Positions 6,921 through 14,795 are shown, counted from the first letter of the stretch. The stretch: 17,344 nucleotides of DNA from Candidatus Neomicrothrix sp. UBA2110 (GCA_002331465.1 DCYM01000200.1:1-17344), one strand, 5' to 3'. The notes: a model not told the origin generated them from the letters alone. Translations and numbers: made by a program.

Positions 6921-8063
6921 TCAAACGAGCTTCAAACCTTCGTTGTATCTGCGCGTAGGCAAATATTCTTCCGTCAATAGGCGCGCCATTTCAGCGAAAA
7001 CTTTCGCCGCCTCACTGTCCGGGTCTGCCACGGTGATGGGACGGCCGGTGTCTCCTCCTTCGCGGAGTTCTTGTAATAAGGGGATTTGGCCGAGCAGAGG
7101 AACACCAAGTTCTTCGGCAAGTGCCTCACCCCCGCCAGATCCGAAAATGTCGTAGCGCTTTCCGTCATCGCCTCGGAACCAACTCATGTTTTCGATCACT
7201 GCGCGCACGGAAAGGTTGACTTTCTCAGCCATATAGGCAGCACGTTGCGCAACTTTTTGAGCTGCCGGCTGTGGAGTAGTAACGACTATTAGCTCAGATT
7301 TTGGCAGAAACTGTGAGAGAGACAACGAGATATCGCCGGTACCGGGCGGAAGGTCAACCAACAGGTAATCGGGATCGTCCCAATGCACGTCAGTGAGAAA
7401 TTGTTCTAGGGCCTTGTGGAGCATCGGTCCGCGCCAGATGACTGGCTGGTCCTCTCTAGCGAAGAACCCCATGGAGATGCAACGAACACCATTGGCTTCG
7501 ACAGGCACCACCATCTGGTCAATCACCGTTGGGGGGCGATCCACTCCAAGCATCCGGGGAATAGAAAATCCCCAGACGTCTGCGTCCACTACCGCGCTCC
7601 GGAGCCCCTGTTGGGCAAGAGCAATGGCTAAGTTCGCTGTGACGGTGGATTTGCCAACTCCACCTTTCCCGCTCGCTATTAACAGAACACGTGTGCGATT
7701 CCCAGCTTCCGCGAATGGAATAGCTCTGCCTTCAGCGTGTCCCTGCGCTTCTTGACTACCACCGCTGGCTGCGGGGTCACCAATGAGTTGTTCGCGCACT
7801 GCGGCTTGCTCAGCCTCATCCATAACCAAGAACTCGACTGATACTGCTTCCACCCCGTCTCGGTTTGTTATTGAAGTTTCGATGAGATTTATCAGCGTTT
7901 CGCGTGCTGGCCAATCTTCGGAGGGCAAAGCAATCACCGCGTGAACAGTGCCGCCCGCTAGGGACACCCCCCGGAGCATGCCCATCGTGTGTAAGTCGCG
8001 ACGAAGTTCCGGGTCAACAACCTTGCCAACAATCTCAGTTAGCTCATTATCGGAAACAGTCAT
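6921..8063 (-). CDS. mrp: Iron-sulfur cluster carrier P-loop ATPase, Mrp/ApbC family
   Basis: The 380-residue protein has an N-terminal MIP18/DUF59 domain (about 1-90, with KVVDPELRRDLHTMGML). It is followed by the Mrp NTPase domain with the deviant Walker A ASGKGGVGKST at about 130-140, a VVDADVWGFSIPRML switch and DYLLVDLPPGTGD. Family members bind and hand over 4Fe-4S clusters. In most, a CPxC pair follows the ENMS motif. Here that site reads MSWFRGDDGKRYDIFGSGGG and has no cysteines, a variation I believe is shared by other actinobacterial Mrp proteins. The ATG at 8063 is chosen for its AGGAG site seven bases upstream; the longer frame to 8144 would run into the divergent regulator gene. 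It probably shares a transcript with selO downstream. Confidence 0.93.
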   Translation of the reverse strand: MTVSDNELTEIVGKVVDPELRRDLHTMGMLRGVSLAGGTVHAVIALPSEDWPARETLINLIETSITNRDGVEAVSVEFLVMDEAEQAAVREQLIGDPAASGGSQEAQGHAEGRAIPFAEAGNRTRVLLIASGKGGVGKSTVTANLAIALAQQGLRSAVVDADVWGFSIPRMLGVDRPPTVIDQMVVPVEANGVRCISMGFFAREDQPVIWRGPMLHKALEQFLTDVHWDDPDYLLVDLPPGTGDISLSLSQFLPKSELIVVTTPQPAAQKVAQRAAYMAEKVNLSVRAVIENMSWFRGDDGKRYDIFGSGGGEALAEELGVPLLGQIPLLQELREGGDTGRPITVADPDSEAAKVFAEMARLLTEEYLPTRRYNEGLKLV

Positions 8064-8118
8064 TGCCTGACTCCTACCTGCAAAACAGCAAATTCGGACT
8101 TGACGAGTGGAGCATCGG

Positions 8119-8127
8119 TAGAATCTA
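8119..8127. promoter_or_regulatory. Possible -10 element and small palindrome upstream of the SufR-like gene
   Basis: TAGAATCTA is a perfect 9-base palindrome. Its first six bases (TAGAAT) form a good -10 element. A transcript starting about seven bases later would begin within a couple of bases of the GTG at 8133, so the regulator mRNA may be leaderless. No matching -35 box is evident at 17 bases. The site also lies upstream of mrp on the other strand, so a bound regulator could affect both genes. Confidence 0.35.
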
Positions 8128-8132
8128 GTGCC

Positions 8133-8837
8133 GTGGACGGTCACTCACTCACCCCAGAAACTTTCTCTGCCACCGTTGAATCCATTACGGCATCATTCGG
8201 TGATCCAACTCGGCGAGACATCTACCTCCGAGTTAGAGAGTCGGCAGAAGGGTTGACCGCTGCCGAGGTCGCGAAAGCAGTGAATCTACATAACAACGTT
8301 GCTAGACATCATTTAGACAAACTGGCAACAGCGGGTCACGTCGTCGTGGACATACGCCGAGCGGCCGGAGCTGGGCGTCCATCTAAGCGTTATCGCGCGG
8401 CTAGTTCTGATATCACGCTCGAGTTCCCGGCACGTCACGACGATCTGCTTGGAACATTGTTGGGTAGGGCTCTAGCGCTTCTTTCAGACCGTGAGGCTGA
8501 GGAGCTCGCCGAAGAAGTAGGGCACGAATACGGGCTCCATTTAGCCGCGGCGATGGCACCCGGCGAAGCTAAACGTTCCCTGAAGTCCGCCGTCACGATG
8601 GTGGTACAAACCCTTACATCTCACGGTTTCGCAGCCCGCAGCGAGGGCGCTGTTGGCGAGCTCCGCATTGTGTCTGAGCATTGCCCCTTCGGTCAGGCCG
8701 CTCTTGACCATCCGGTGCTTTGCGCTATCGATCGAGGGCTCGTCAGAGGAATGTTGGCAGCGTTGCACGGGGAAACGACTCCGCATCTGGAGGGTTCACT
8801 TGCCATGGGTGATTCGGTGTGCACAACCTCTCTGTAG
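8133..8837 (+). CDS. SufR-like winged-helix regulator (ArsR-type HTH, probable Fe-S or metal sensor)
   Basis: The 234-residue protein (GTG start) has an N-terminal winged helix: SFGDPTRRDIYLRVRESAEG, then LTAAEVAKAVNLHNNVARHHLDKLATAGHV as recognition region, and a GRPSKRYR wing. The C-terminal domain carries HCPFGQAALDHPVLC, a Cx12C pair at about 184 and 197, plus a cysteine at 230 near the end. SufR proteins, repressors of the suf Fe-S assembly operon, use conserved C-terminal cysteines, including a CPF motif, to hold a cluster. One of the usual four cysteines appears absent here. The gene is divergent from mrp with a 69-base gap, so regulation of an Fe-S carrier by cluster status is a reasonable inference. 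A frame extension to a TTG at 8100 is less likely. It converges on ccmI nine bases away. Confidence 0.82.
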   Translation: MDGHSLTPETFSATVESITASFGDPTRRDIYLRVRESAEGLTAAEVAKAVNLHNNVARHHLDKLATAGHVVVDIRRAAGAGRPSKRYRAASSDITLEFPARHDDLLGTLLGRALALLSDREAEELAEEVGHEYGLHLAAAMAPGEAKRSLKSAVTMVVQTLTSHGFAARSEGAVGELRIVSEHCPFGQAALDHPVLCAIDRGLVRGMLAALHGETTPHLEGSLAMGDSVCTTSL

Positions 8838-8846
8838 GTCGATTCC

Positions 8847-9683
8847 TTAACGCCTCTTCGCGACGAGACCCAGATCCGATCTCATTTCTTCGACAGTTGC
8901 TTTCAACTGTGTGCGCATTTCTGGTGGTAGGTCGCGATCGAGCGCTGACTCATACATTTGGATAGCTAGATCTAGATCTCCTTGAAGTTCTCGCGCCACA
9001 AAACCGCGAAAGACATAAGGGTCGAAGCTGTCTGGTTGCTGCAACACGGCACTATCGAGGTTGCGTATTCCTTCTTCTTGAAGGGCTTGATCATTGATAC
9101 GGACGAGAATCCAGCCGCGTAGGGTGAGCGCGTCGACGTGTCGTGGTCTTTGTTTGAGAACTTGGTCGAGTTGCCGAATTGCGGGCAACGGATCACCCGC
9201 TCGTTCATGCAGTTGAGCGGACAGAACCAAGGCACCTTCTAAGGCGGGTGCGTCTCGAAGAATTTCTTCGACAGCTAAGCGCGCACCTTCTAAATCTTCG
9301 GTGAAGAAAAGGCGCTGAGCGTTGGCTAAGCGACTCCTAGGAGATCGGTCGATTTCACCGGAAATGGTTTCTCCCGGCGCGCGCAATCCCGAAAATTGCG
9401 CTACTGCGAAACCCGAAAGAATGCCGACGGAAAGTATGACCGCGAGCCATCGCCAAACTCTGCCTGAAATCGCCGCGCCGACCTTGCGGGGTTCTGTCTC
9501 GTCGAGAAATCGAACGACTGCAGCGACACGGCGGGTGTAATCATTTCGGAGAGTTTCATACTCTTGGTCAGTTAGTTCACCACTTACGTGTTCTTGGTCA
9601 AGGTCGTCGAGAGATCTCAGCAGAAAATCGCGTTCCTCTTCTAATTTGGTGACGTTCGACAGTGGTTCCTTAGGGCTGCTCAA
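8847..9683 (-). CDS. ccmI: Cytochrome c maturation protein CcmI (TPR apocytochrome chaperone)
   Basis: The 278-residue protein has the CcmI layout. An N-terminal helical region (EERDFLLRSLDDLDQEHVSG...LTDQEYETLRNDY) matches the coiled segment of CcmI. One membrane helix follows (VWRWLAVILSVGILSGFAVA). The rest is a TPR-type helical domain facing outward, with repeats such as AIRQLDQVLKQRPRHVDALTL and LAIQMYESALDRD. In the family, CcmI holds the C terminus of apocytochrome c and presents it to the CcmFH ligase. Codons upstream to 9887 are open but overlap ccmH. The TTG at 9683 overlaps the ccmH stop by four bases (TTGA) and sits after a GGGA run, so I choose it. It is the last gene of the operon and converges on the SufR-like gene. 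Confidence 0.85.
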   Translation of the reverse strand: MSSPKEPLSNVTKLEEERDFLLRSLDDLDQEHVSGELTDQEYETLRNDYTRRVAAVVRFLDETEPRKVGAAISGRVWRWLAVILSVGILSGFAVAQFSGLRAPGETISGEIDRSPRSRLANAQRLFFTEDLEGARLAVEEILRDAPALEGALVLSAQLHERAGDPLPAIRQLDQVLKQRPRHVDALTLRGWILVRINDQALQEEGIRNLDSAVLQQPDSFDPYVFRGFVARELQGDLDLAIQMYESALDRDLPPEMRTQLKATVEEMRSDLGLVAKRR

Positions 9684-10138
9684 TTTTTTTCCCGAAGCGC
9701 TTGCACTATTCGTATGTCTTCCTCCGACGGTTCGATTTCTCTTCCTGATCGCCACCTTCCAAAAGCGAGAATGAGAAGGCCTACCGCCATAACACCGGCA
9801 AGTACAGGAAGAATCCAGACGAGCGCACCTACCCCCGAACGGGGAGGATTTGCGTTCACATCGCTGCCATATTGACGGGCCATCCACGCCCGAATTTCGC
9901 CGTCGCTTCGTCCTTCGGCAACAAGATCATCGACTTGTGAGCGGATAGCAGCAGCAACTGGAGCGTTCGACTCCAGTACGTTCTGACCGTCACACACCGG
10001 ACACAACATGGTGGATTTGATTTCATAAGCTCGTTCTCCCTGGGTGGCAGGCCCATCGTCCGCTACGACTGATGCAACAAGTGCAGCGGTCACAATTATG
10101 AGAATGAGGAGCCAGCTAATTCGTTGATAGCGCCTCAT
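9680..10138 (-). CDS. ccmH: Cytochrome c maturation thiol oxidoreductase CcmH (CycL type)
   Basis: The 152-residue protein has an N-terminal signal anchor (about 7-24). A short outward-facing helical domain follows with MLCPVCDGQNVLESNAPVA, whose Cys46-Pro-Val-Cys49 corresponds to the family's LRCxxCQNQ motif. A C-terminal membrane helix (about 105-127) comes next, then a charged tail ending IRIVQALREKN. CcmH keeps the CXXCH thiols of apocytochrome c reduced and belongs to the CcmFHI haem ligation complex. The length and the two-helix topology fit the single-domain CcmH found when CcmI is a separate gene, as here. The ATG overlaps the ccmG stop (ATGA), and the stop overlaps the ccmI start (TTGA), so translation is likely coupled on both sides. 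Confidence 0.92.
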   Translation of the reverse strand: MRRYQRISWLLILIIVTAALVASVVADDGPATQGERAYEIKSTMLCPVCDGQNVLESNAPVAAAIRSQVDDLVAEGRSDGEIRAWMARQYGSDVNANPPRSGVGALVWILPVLAGVMAVGLLILAFGRWRSGREIEPSEEDIRIVQALREKN

Positions 10139-10686
10139 GACGTAGCGTTTCTTTCTTGAAGGTCGACAACCACACGGTCAACTTCGTCAGCCGTGATCTG
10201 CCCCTGCCATTTGGCGACGACAACCCCTCCGGGGGCTACAAGGAAAGACTCGGGTGGACGAAGCACACCAAAGGCAACCGCCCACGCGGATTCATTGTCA
10301 ATCAGAACCGGCCAGTTTCCTCCATGTTCGACGAAGAAGGCTCTGGCATCTTTTTCTGTGTCACCAAAGGGGACACTGATAACAACTCCGTCGAGTCGGT
10401 GGCGTCGATTCCACTCCACTAACTCTGGGTGTTCTCGCACGCACGGCACGCACCATGAAGCAAAAAAATTGATGAGCACCCACCCGGAGGTGACCTCATC
10501 TATATCGAATGATTCGCCATCGAAACGGACGCCTTCAACGTGAGGCACAAGCTCACCGATCAACGGGCTTTTCGATTGAGGTCCATTTCCTCCGTCGCGA
10601 GTCGCTAGCAGCAGCACGAAACTCAGGAGAACGAGCCCTGCAGCCGCGCTAACAATACGCACCATGCGAAGACTCCAATGGGTCAC
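10135..10686 (-). CDS. ccmG: Thiol-disulfide oxidoreductase CcmG/DsbE (membrane-anchored thioredoxin)
   Basis: The 183-residue protein has one N-terminal anchor (VRIVSAAAGLVLLSFVLLLA). An extracytoplasmic thioredoxin fold follows, with active site FFASWCVPCVREHPEL (Cys79, Cys82) and the cis-proline region LRPPESFLVAPGGVVVAKWQG. CcmG supplies reductant to apocytochrome c or CcmH so that haem can be attached. The acidic residues around the active site (VREHPELVEWN) fit the reducing, dedicated member rather than a general thioredoxin. The GTG start overlaps the ccmF stop by four bases (GTGA). An internal ATG seven codons later is possible but would lose this coupling. The downstream ccmH overlaps in the same way. 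Its placement within the ccm operon makes the assignment firm. Confidence 0.93.
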   Translation of the reverse strand: MTHWSLRMVRIVSAAAGLVLLSFVLLLATRDGGNGPQSKSPLIGELVPHVEGVRFDGESFDIDEVTSGWVLINFFASWCVPCVREHPELVEWNRRHRLDGVVISVPFGDTEKDARAFFVEHGGNWPVLIDNESAWAVAFGVLRPPESFLVAPGGVVVAKWQGQITADEVDRVVVDLQERNATS

Positions 10687-12626
10687 AACGCCTTCTCACT
10701 CACAGCGTCTTCGCGTCTAGAACTGCGACGGCCTTTAAGTGGAATAACGGCGAGCAGGGTTCCAATACCAATCACGAGACCACCAACCCATATCCACGCA
10801 ACTAGTGGTTCTATGAGGACTCGTATAACCACCAAGTCGCTGCCTTCTTCGGGAATAGCAATGAGACTGAGATAAACGTCGTCAACGAAACTAGTAGCGA
10901 CGGACGGAGTTGATATCGGTCGACCAAAGGTTGGGTACTGGGTGATAGCTGGTGAGTAACCCCCACGGCCTTTAACGTCAATCAAAGCTCGTACCACTCG
11001 ATTTGGGCCATCCATCGTGTCTGTCAATTCGACAAAAGTTATTTGATGACCCGCCACCGAGCCAGTGTCTCCGGGTCGAAGGTGGAACTCTCCTTCTTCG
11101 CTAAAAGCGGTGCTAGAAATAAATCCGAAGGCCAGGAGACTGACGCCCACATGAGCCACCATGCCGCCTCCAGATCGGCCGGTTAGTCCCCGCCAGCCGT
11201 TCCGTCGACAGGCGAGCGCCAGGTGCCGAAGCGCAGCGCCAATTACGAAGCCCCCCAGACCTATACCTAGAACAGGGCCGAGTCCTTCGGCGCCTATAAC
11301 CACCGCAACACCCATCACCGCAGCTCCACATGCAGCAGGTCCCAGAGCTCTCTGGGCAAGCACCTGTCTAGAGGTAGAACGCCACGTAAGCAGCGGGGCG
11401 AGACCCATTGCCAATAGCAACGCTATTCCGATGGGTAAGAGCATCCGATCGAAATATGGTCGACCAACCGCTAACCGGTCGCCATTAATAGATTCAACAA
11501 TCAGCGGAAAGATAGTGCCGAGCAGCACGACAAAAGCAAATAGGGCGAAAAGAAGGTTGTTTGCGAGAAAGGAGCCTTCGCGCGACAAAGGTGAGTCGAT
11601 CGAGCCGGGCGAACGCAATTCATCTCCGCGCCAACCAACCAGGGCAACCGATACAACCAAAATGGCAGCAAAGAACCCCAGTAACAGAGGTCCCAGACTT
11701 GACGCGCTGAATTCATGTACCGATTCGATCACTCCGGATCGTGTCAAAAATGTGCCGAAAATCGTCAAGGCGAAGGTGGCCAGGAGAAGCGACAGATTCC
11801 ATACCCGCAACATCCCTCTTCGTTCTTGAACTATTACCGAGTGAATAAAAGCGGTTCCGGTGAGCCATGGCAAAAAAGATGCGTTCTCCACGGGATCCCA
11901 CGCCCAGTAACCGCCCCAGCCCAGAACCTCATATGACCACCATGCCCCGAGGAGGATTCCCACGCTAAGGCTTCCCCAAGCGATCAGGGTCCAGATACGG
12001 ATTGACAGCAACCACCCTTCTCCAAGTCGGCCAGTGACTAACGCTGCTATCGCAAAGCTAAAGGGAACAGTGAAACCCACGTAACCGAAATACAGCATGA
12101 CCGGGTGTATTGCCATGAGTGGGTGATTTCGTAGCAACGGATTGAGCCCGTCGCCGTCGACTGGGGGGCTCGATAGCGTCCCAAATGGATCTGCCGGACC
12201 TGCCAACAGCCCGAAAAAGAACACGCAGACAACGAGCATGGTCAACAGCGCCCAGGCCACTAGTCGATCGCTGATGTGACGACGGAAACTGAGCGATACA
12301 GCTCCAACATAGATGCAAAGAACGAACCCCCAAAGCAAGAGCGAACCCTCAAGGGCGCCCCACAAGGTGGCGAATTTGTAGAGGACCGGCGTCGATTCAG
12401 TTGAGTTCGAAGCGACGTACGCGAGCGAAAAATTATTGGTGAGTAGCGCAATCTCCATCGCCACCACAGCAACGACACATCCGCTAACCATCACGGCAAT
12501 CCAAAAGAGAGCACGGCTGTGCCTGTCACTTCGATGAGACGCGAGCGCCAGGATTAGGCTCGTCAGTCCGCCTACCGCCCCGACTAAAGCAATACCGACG
12601 CCGAATGTACCTAGCAGCGCTGTCAT
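10683..12626 (-). CDS. ccmF: Haem lyase subunit CcmF (WWD-domain cytochrome c synthase)
   Basis: The 647-residue polytopic membrane protein matches CcmF in length. The tryptophan-rich WWD segment WGGYWAWDPVENASFLPW begins near residue 237. The four conserved histidines are visible: H174 (AIHPVMLYFGYVG) and H304 (ESVHEFS), and the pair flanking the WWD and distal regions, H262 (FIHS) and H492 (GMVAHVG). In the family these bind the resident haem b and the incoming haem from CcmE. CcmF then joins the haem vinyls to apocytochrome thiols on the outer face of the membrane. I start at the ATG at 12626 because it overlaps the ccmE stop by four bases; the frame is open a further ten codons into ccmE. 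The C terminus overlaps ccmG. Confidence 0.96.
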   Translation of the reverse strand: MTALLGTFGVGIALVGAVGGLTSLILALASHRSDRHSRALFWIAVMVSGCVVAVVAMEIALLTNNFSLAYVASNSTESTPVLYKFATLWGALEGSLLLWGFVLCIYVGAVSLSFRRHISDRLVAWALLTMLVVCVFFFGLLAGPADPFGTLSSPPVDGDGLNPLLRNHPLMAIHPVMLYFGYVGFTVPFSFAIAALVTGRLGEGWLLSIRIWTLIAWGSLSVGILLGAWWSYEVLGWGGYWAWDPVENASFLPWLTGTAFIHSVIVQERRGMLRVWNLSLLLATFALTIFGTFLTRSGVIESVHEFSASSLGPLLLGFFAAILVVSVALVGWRGDELRSPGSIDSPLSREGSFLANNLLFALFAFVVLLGTIFPLIVESINGDRLAVGRPYFDRMLLPIGIALLLAMGLAPLLTWRSTSRQVLAQRALGPAACGAAVMGVAVVIGAEGLGPVLGIGLGGFVIGAALRHLALACRRNGWRGLTGRSGGGMVAHVGVSLLAFGFISSTAFSEEGEFHLRPGDTGSVAGHQITFVELTDTMDGPNRVVRALIDVKGRGGYSPAITQYPTFGRPISTPSVATSFVDDVYLSLIAIPEEGSDLVVIRVLIEPLVAWIWVGGLVIGIGTLLAVIPLKGRRSSRREDAVSEKAL

Positions 12627-13174
12627 GATTCCGCTGCCGGAACCTCGAAGGGGCAATCATTGAGAAAGCCCCTTGGGAGCTTCTCGCTGACGCGCTGCTC
12701 ATTTACTGACGCGTACTCGTTGGTGTGTTTAACCAGCATTCGGTCACTCTGAAAGTAATGGGTATCGATGCCGGCGGCGGTTTGAGCTTGGCCAGAGATC
12801 CACTCGCCCTCGAGCACCACAGGAATCCATGGAGACGCAAACAACTCCGGCGGATCCGCAGTATGTCGCACGGAGGCGACGACGCAATCGTGAATGATTT
12901 GGAAGGTGGTTACACCGCTCTCACTACGGACCGTCGATGGAATTACCCGCCCTTGTATGCGGAAACGACGATCACCTAGTTCTGGCCGTTGTTCAACTGC
13001 CTCATCTACATTTCGAAAGAACAGCGTTGCATTTCTGAGACCTTGCGCTGTGATGAAGGCGGCGGCAGCAACCAGCACCACCGTCGCGGCGAGGACCGCC
13101 CATCGCCGATTGCGGTGAACTTTTCGTCGGAGTTCTCCGGGGTTTTCAACTTCGTGCCGGGGGCTGAGGTCCAT
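12623..13174 (-). CDS. ccmE: Haem chaperone CcmE
   Basis: The 183-residue protein has a basic N terminus (ELRRKVHRNRR), one membrane helix (about 25-42), and an outward beta-barrel domain containing FRIQGRVIPSTV and WIPVVLEGEW. The haem-attachment motif is LVKHTNEY, with His150 and Tyr154 in the HxxxY arrangement; the histidine forms the transient covalent bond to haem. This is the histidine form, not the cysteine variant known from some archaea and bacteria. After the motif there is a tail of about 30 residues with a DCPF segment, somewhat different from the flexible tail of proteobacterial CcmE. The ATG is two bases after the ccmD stop and the gene overlaps ccmF by four bases. No strong ribosome site precedes it. 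Confidence 0.93.
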   Translation of the reverse strand: MDLSPRHEVENPGELRRKVHRNRRWAVLAATVVLVAAAAFITAQGLRNATLFFRNVDEAVEQRPELGDRRFRIQGRVIPSTVRSESGVTTFQIIHDCVVASVRHTADPPELFASPWIPVVLEGEWISGQAQTAAGIDTHYFQSDRMLVKHTNEYASVNEQRVSEKLPRGFLNDCPFEVPAAES

Positions 13175-13176
13175 GG

Positions 13177-13347
13177 CTAAGAATCAGCAGGCGTGCTGCT
13201 ATCGCTTCCAGGATCGAGTTCTTCTTGCCCACCGATTCCTAGCTCTCGACCTACGGTTTTTCCGCGTCCCACGATCCAGAGAGCGTAGGTCACGACGACA
13301 ATGAAACTAAGGCCCCACCCTGTCGCGACGGTTGTTACCTCACTCAC
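13177..13347 (-). CDS. ccmD: Small cytochrome c maturation membrane protein CcmD
   Basis: This 56-residue gene sits exactly where ccmD belongs, between ccmC and ccmE. The GTG at 13347 follows a GGGAGA ribosome site. The product begins MSEVTTVATGWG, has one hydrophobic helix (about residues 11-27, GLSFIVVVTYALWIVG), then a basic turn (GRGKTVGREL) and an acidic, serine-rich tail. That is the single-helix, N-out shape of CcmD, which helps release haem-loaded CcmE from CcmC in the CcmABCD complex. CcmD sequences are poorly conserved, so the call rests on topology and position more than on motif. The gap to the ccmC stop is 15 bases and to the ccmE start two bases. Short length makes it easy to miss in annotation. 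Confidence 0.8.
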   Translation of the reverse strand: MSEVTTVATGWGLSFIVVVTYALWIVGRGKTVGRELGIGGQEELDPGSDSSTPADS

Positions 13348-13362
13348 ATTCTCTCCCGACCG

Positions 13363-14124
13363 TCAGGCTTGTACATCGTCTTCTTTAAGACGCGAGGCTA
13401 TAAGTGCTTCCAAAGCTTCCTCATCTCTCAACTCTTCCAACCGAATGACTCGGTAGCGATGGACAATCAACCAACTGGCAACGATGGTTACCGCCAAAGT
13501 TGAGTAGAGCAAAGTCCAATACATTTCGCCCGTAATCTCCGGTCGCCGACCAACACTTAGGCTCGCTTTTTGGTGAAGCGTGCGCCACCAATCCACTGAG
13601 TAGTGGACGATCGGCACGTTGACAAAAGAAACCAGCGCCATTACAGCGGTCCTGCGCCCCCGAGTCATGGGGGCGGCTGGTAGTCGCCGAAGCGCAAGGT
13701 ATCCAAGGTAGGTGACAAAGAGCAGCACCGTGGTGGTGAGCCGGGCATCCCACTGCCAATAGGTCCCCCAGGTAACGCGTCCCCACAACATCCCAGTAGC
13801 CAACGTGATTCCTGTAAATACGACGCCAACCTCAGCTGCGGAACCTGCCAGCCGGTCGTAGTGGCGGCCACCATCGTGCCTACGGCGGCTTCGTATCAGA
13901 AATAAAGCACTCGAAAGGGACGTCAGGACGAAAGCCCCATAGGCAATCCATATTGAGGGCACATGCAAATAAAGCATTCGTACTGCTTGTCCTTGCACTA
14001 CATCTGCAGGAGACACAACGAGGCCTAGTAACACCATGAGTAAAACCGCGACCAGGGCTACCGCTCCCAGCACTCGAGTGGCAGGGGTTGCTGTCATGTG
14101 TTTGGTACCGGGCATCTGTGCCAT
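13363..14124 (-). CDS. ccmC: Haem handling protein CcmC (WWD-domain)
   Basis: The 253-residue, six-helix membrane protein has the CcmC signature. The WWD region is WGRVTWGTYWQWDARLT (about 114-130), and two axial histidines flank it: His54 in MLYLHVPSIW and His174 in NVPIVHYSVDWWRTLHQ. CcmC binds haem at the outer face and attaches it to CcmE with the help of CcmD. The ATG at 14124 has a GGAGG site about eight bases upstream, within the end of ccmB; the longer frame to 14211 would run over ccmB without support. Gaps are two bases to ccmB upstream and 15 bases to ccmD downstream. The C-terminal tail is charged (ELRDEEALEAL), as expected for a cytoplasmic end. Confidence 0.95.
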   Translation of the reverse strand: MAQMPGTKHMTATPATRVLGAVALVAVLLMVLLGLVVSPADVVQGQAVRMLYLHVPSIWIAYGAFVLTSLSSALFLIRSRRRHDGGRHYDRLAGSAAEVGVVFTGITLATGMLWGRVTWGTYWQWDARLTTTVLLFVTYLGYLALRRLPAAPMTRGRRTAVMALVSFVNVPIVHYSVDWWRTLHQKASLSVGRRPEITGEMYWTLLYSTLAVTIVASWLIVHRYRVIRLEELRDEEALEALIASRLKEDDVQA

Positions 14125-14126
14125 CT

Positions 14127-14795
14127 TCAACCCTCCTCCAGCAAGAATCCAAAAGTTCCTAGGCCTATGGCGGTGTGCACCGCAGCGATTACAAACATCA
14201 AGCTGGTCCACGTCCAGCCTGCTTCAGCGCGCACTCCCAAGGCCGTATCGAATGCTCGAGAACCTGCGAGCAGGACGGGGGCCAAGACGGGTACGAGAAG
14301 CAGCGGAAGCAGGGTAGCTCGGACACGAAGTCCAGCCGCCATCGCGCCCCAAAGAACTCCGCAAACCGAAAATGCCAATGTTCCACCGACAGCTGCTGCC
14401 AGCAGTAGAACCCAGTTTTCGATTCGAACGTTGTAAAGCAGAACGACTCCTGGGACGAGCACCAATTCAAGGAGCACAACTTGGAAAAAAACTCCGAGTG
14501 ATTTACCGAGAAAAAGCGATGGAGCTCCAATCGCCGACATTCGAAAGGCATCGAAATTTCCATCTTCAGTTTCAACGTCAAAGGCCCTTTGAATTAGCAA
14601 TGTTCCACCAAAGAGAACTGCTACCCAATAGAGGCCGCCCGCACCTAGTTCAAGGAGCCGAGCGTTCGCGTCAAACGCGAAGGCGAAAACAACAAGTATG
14701 AGCAACGCCAGAGGTGCGACATGGCCAAGGGTTACTTTGGACCGCCATTCGACTCGTAGGTCTTTTCGAGCTATCAGCAGGGCTTCACGCAGCAC
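14127..14795 (-). CDS. ccmB: ABC transporter permease CcmB
   Basis: The 222-residue protein has about six membrane helices and the usual CcmB length. It opens with the cytoplasmic segment ALLIARKDLRVEWRSK, which is the family's recognisable RKDL.vE.R motif, followed by DVETEDGNFDAFRMS after the second helix and a glycine-rich AAAVGGTLAFSVCGVLWG stretch. With CcmA it forms the ABC unit that uses ATP to free holo-CcmE from CcmCD. The frame is open to 14819, but the GTG at 14795 has a GGAGG site six bases upstream. That start gives an 11-base overlap with the end of ccmA, so I choose it. The downstream ccmC follows after two bases. Confidence 0.92.
   Translation of the reverse strand: MLREALLIARKDLRVEWRSKVTLGHVAPLALLILVVFAFAFDANARLLELGAGGLYWVAVLFGGTLLIQRAFDVETEDGNFDAFRMSAIGAPSLFLGKSLGVFFQVVLLELVLVPGVVLLYNVRIENWVLLLAAAVGGTLAFSVCGVLWGAMAAGLRVRATLLPLLLVPVLAPVLLAGSRAFDTALGVRAEAGWTWTSLMFVIAAVHTAIGLGTFGFLLEEG

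Noticed and set aside
8064..8144. 27-codon N-terminal extension of Mrp
   Set aside because: It lies over the divergent regulator start, while the ATG at 8063 has a clear AGGAG site and matches the family N terminus.
9684..9887. 68-codon N-terminal extension of CcmI
   Set aside because: It runs through ccmH in another frame with a cysteine- and arginine-rich, non-family sequence; the TTG overlapping the ccmH stop is a better start.
11161..11829. 222-codon plus-strand frame inside ccmF
   Set aside because: It is antisense to a strongly conserved gene, rich in Pro, Arg and Ser, and has no ribosome site or known domain.
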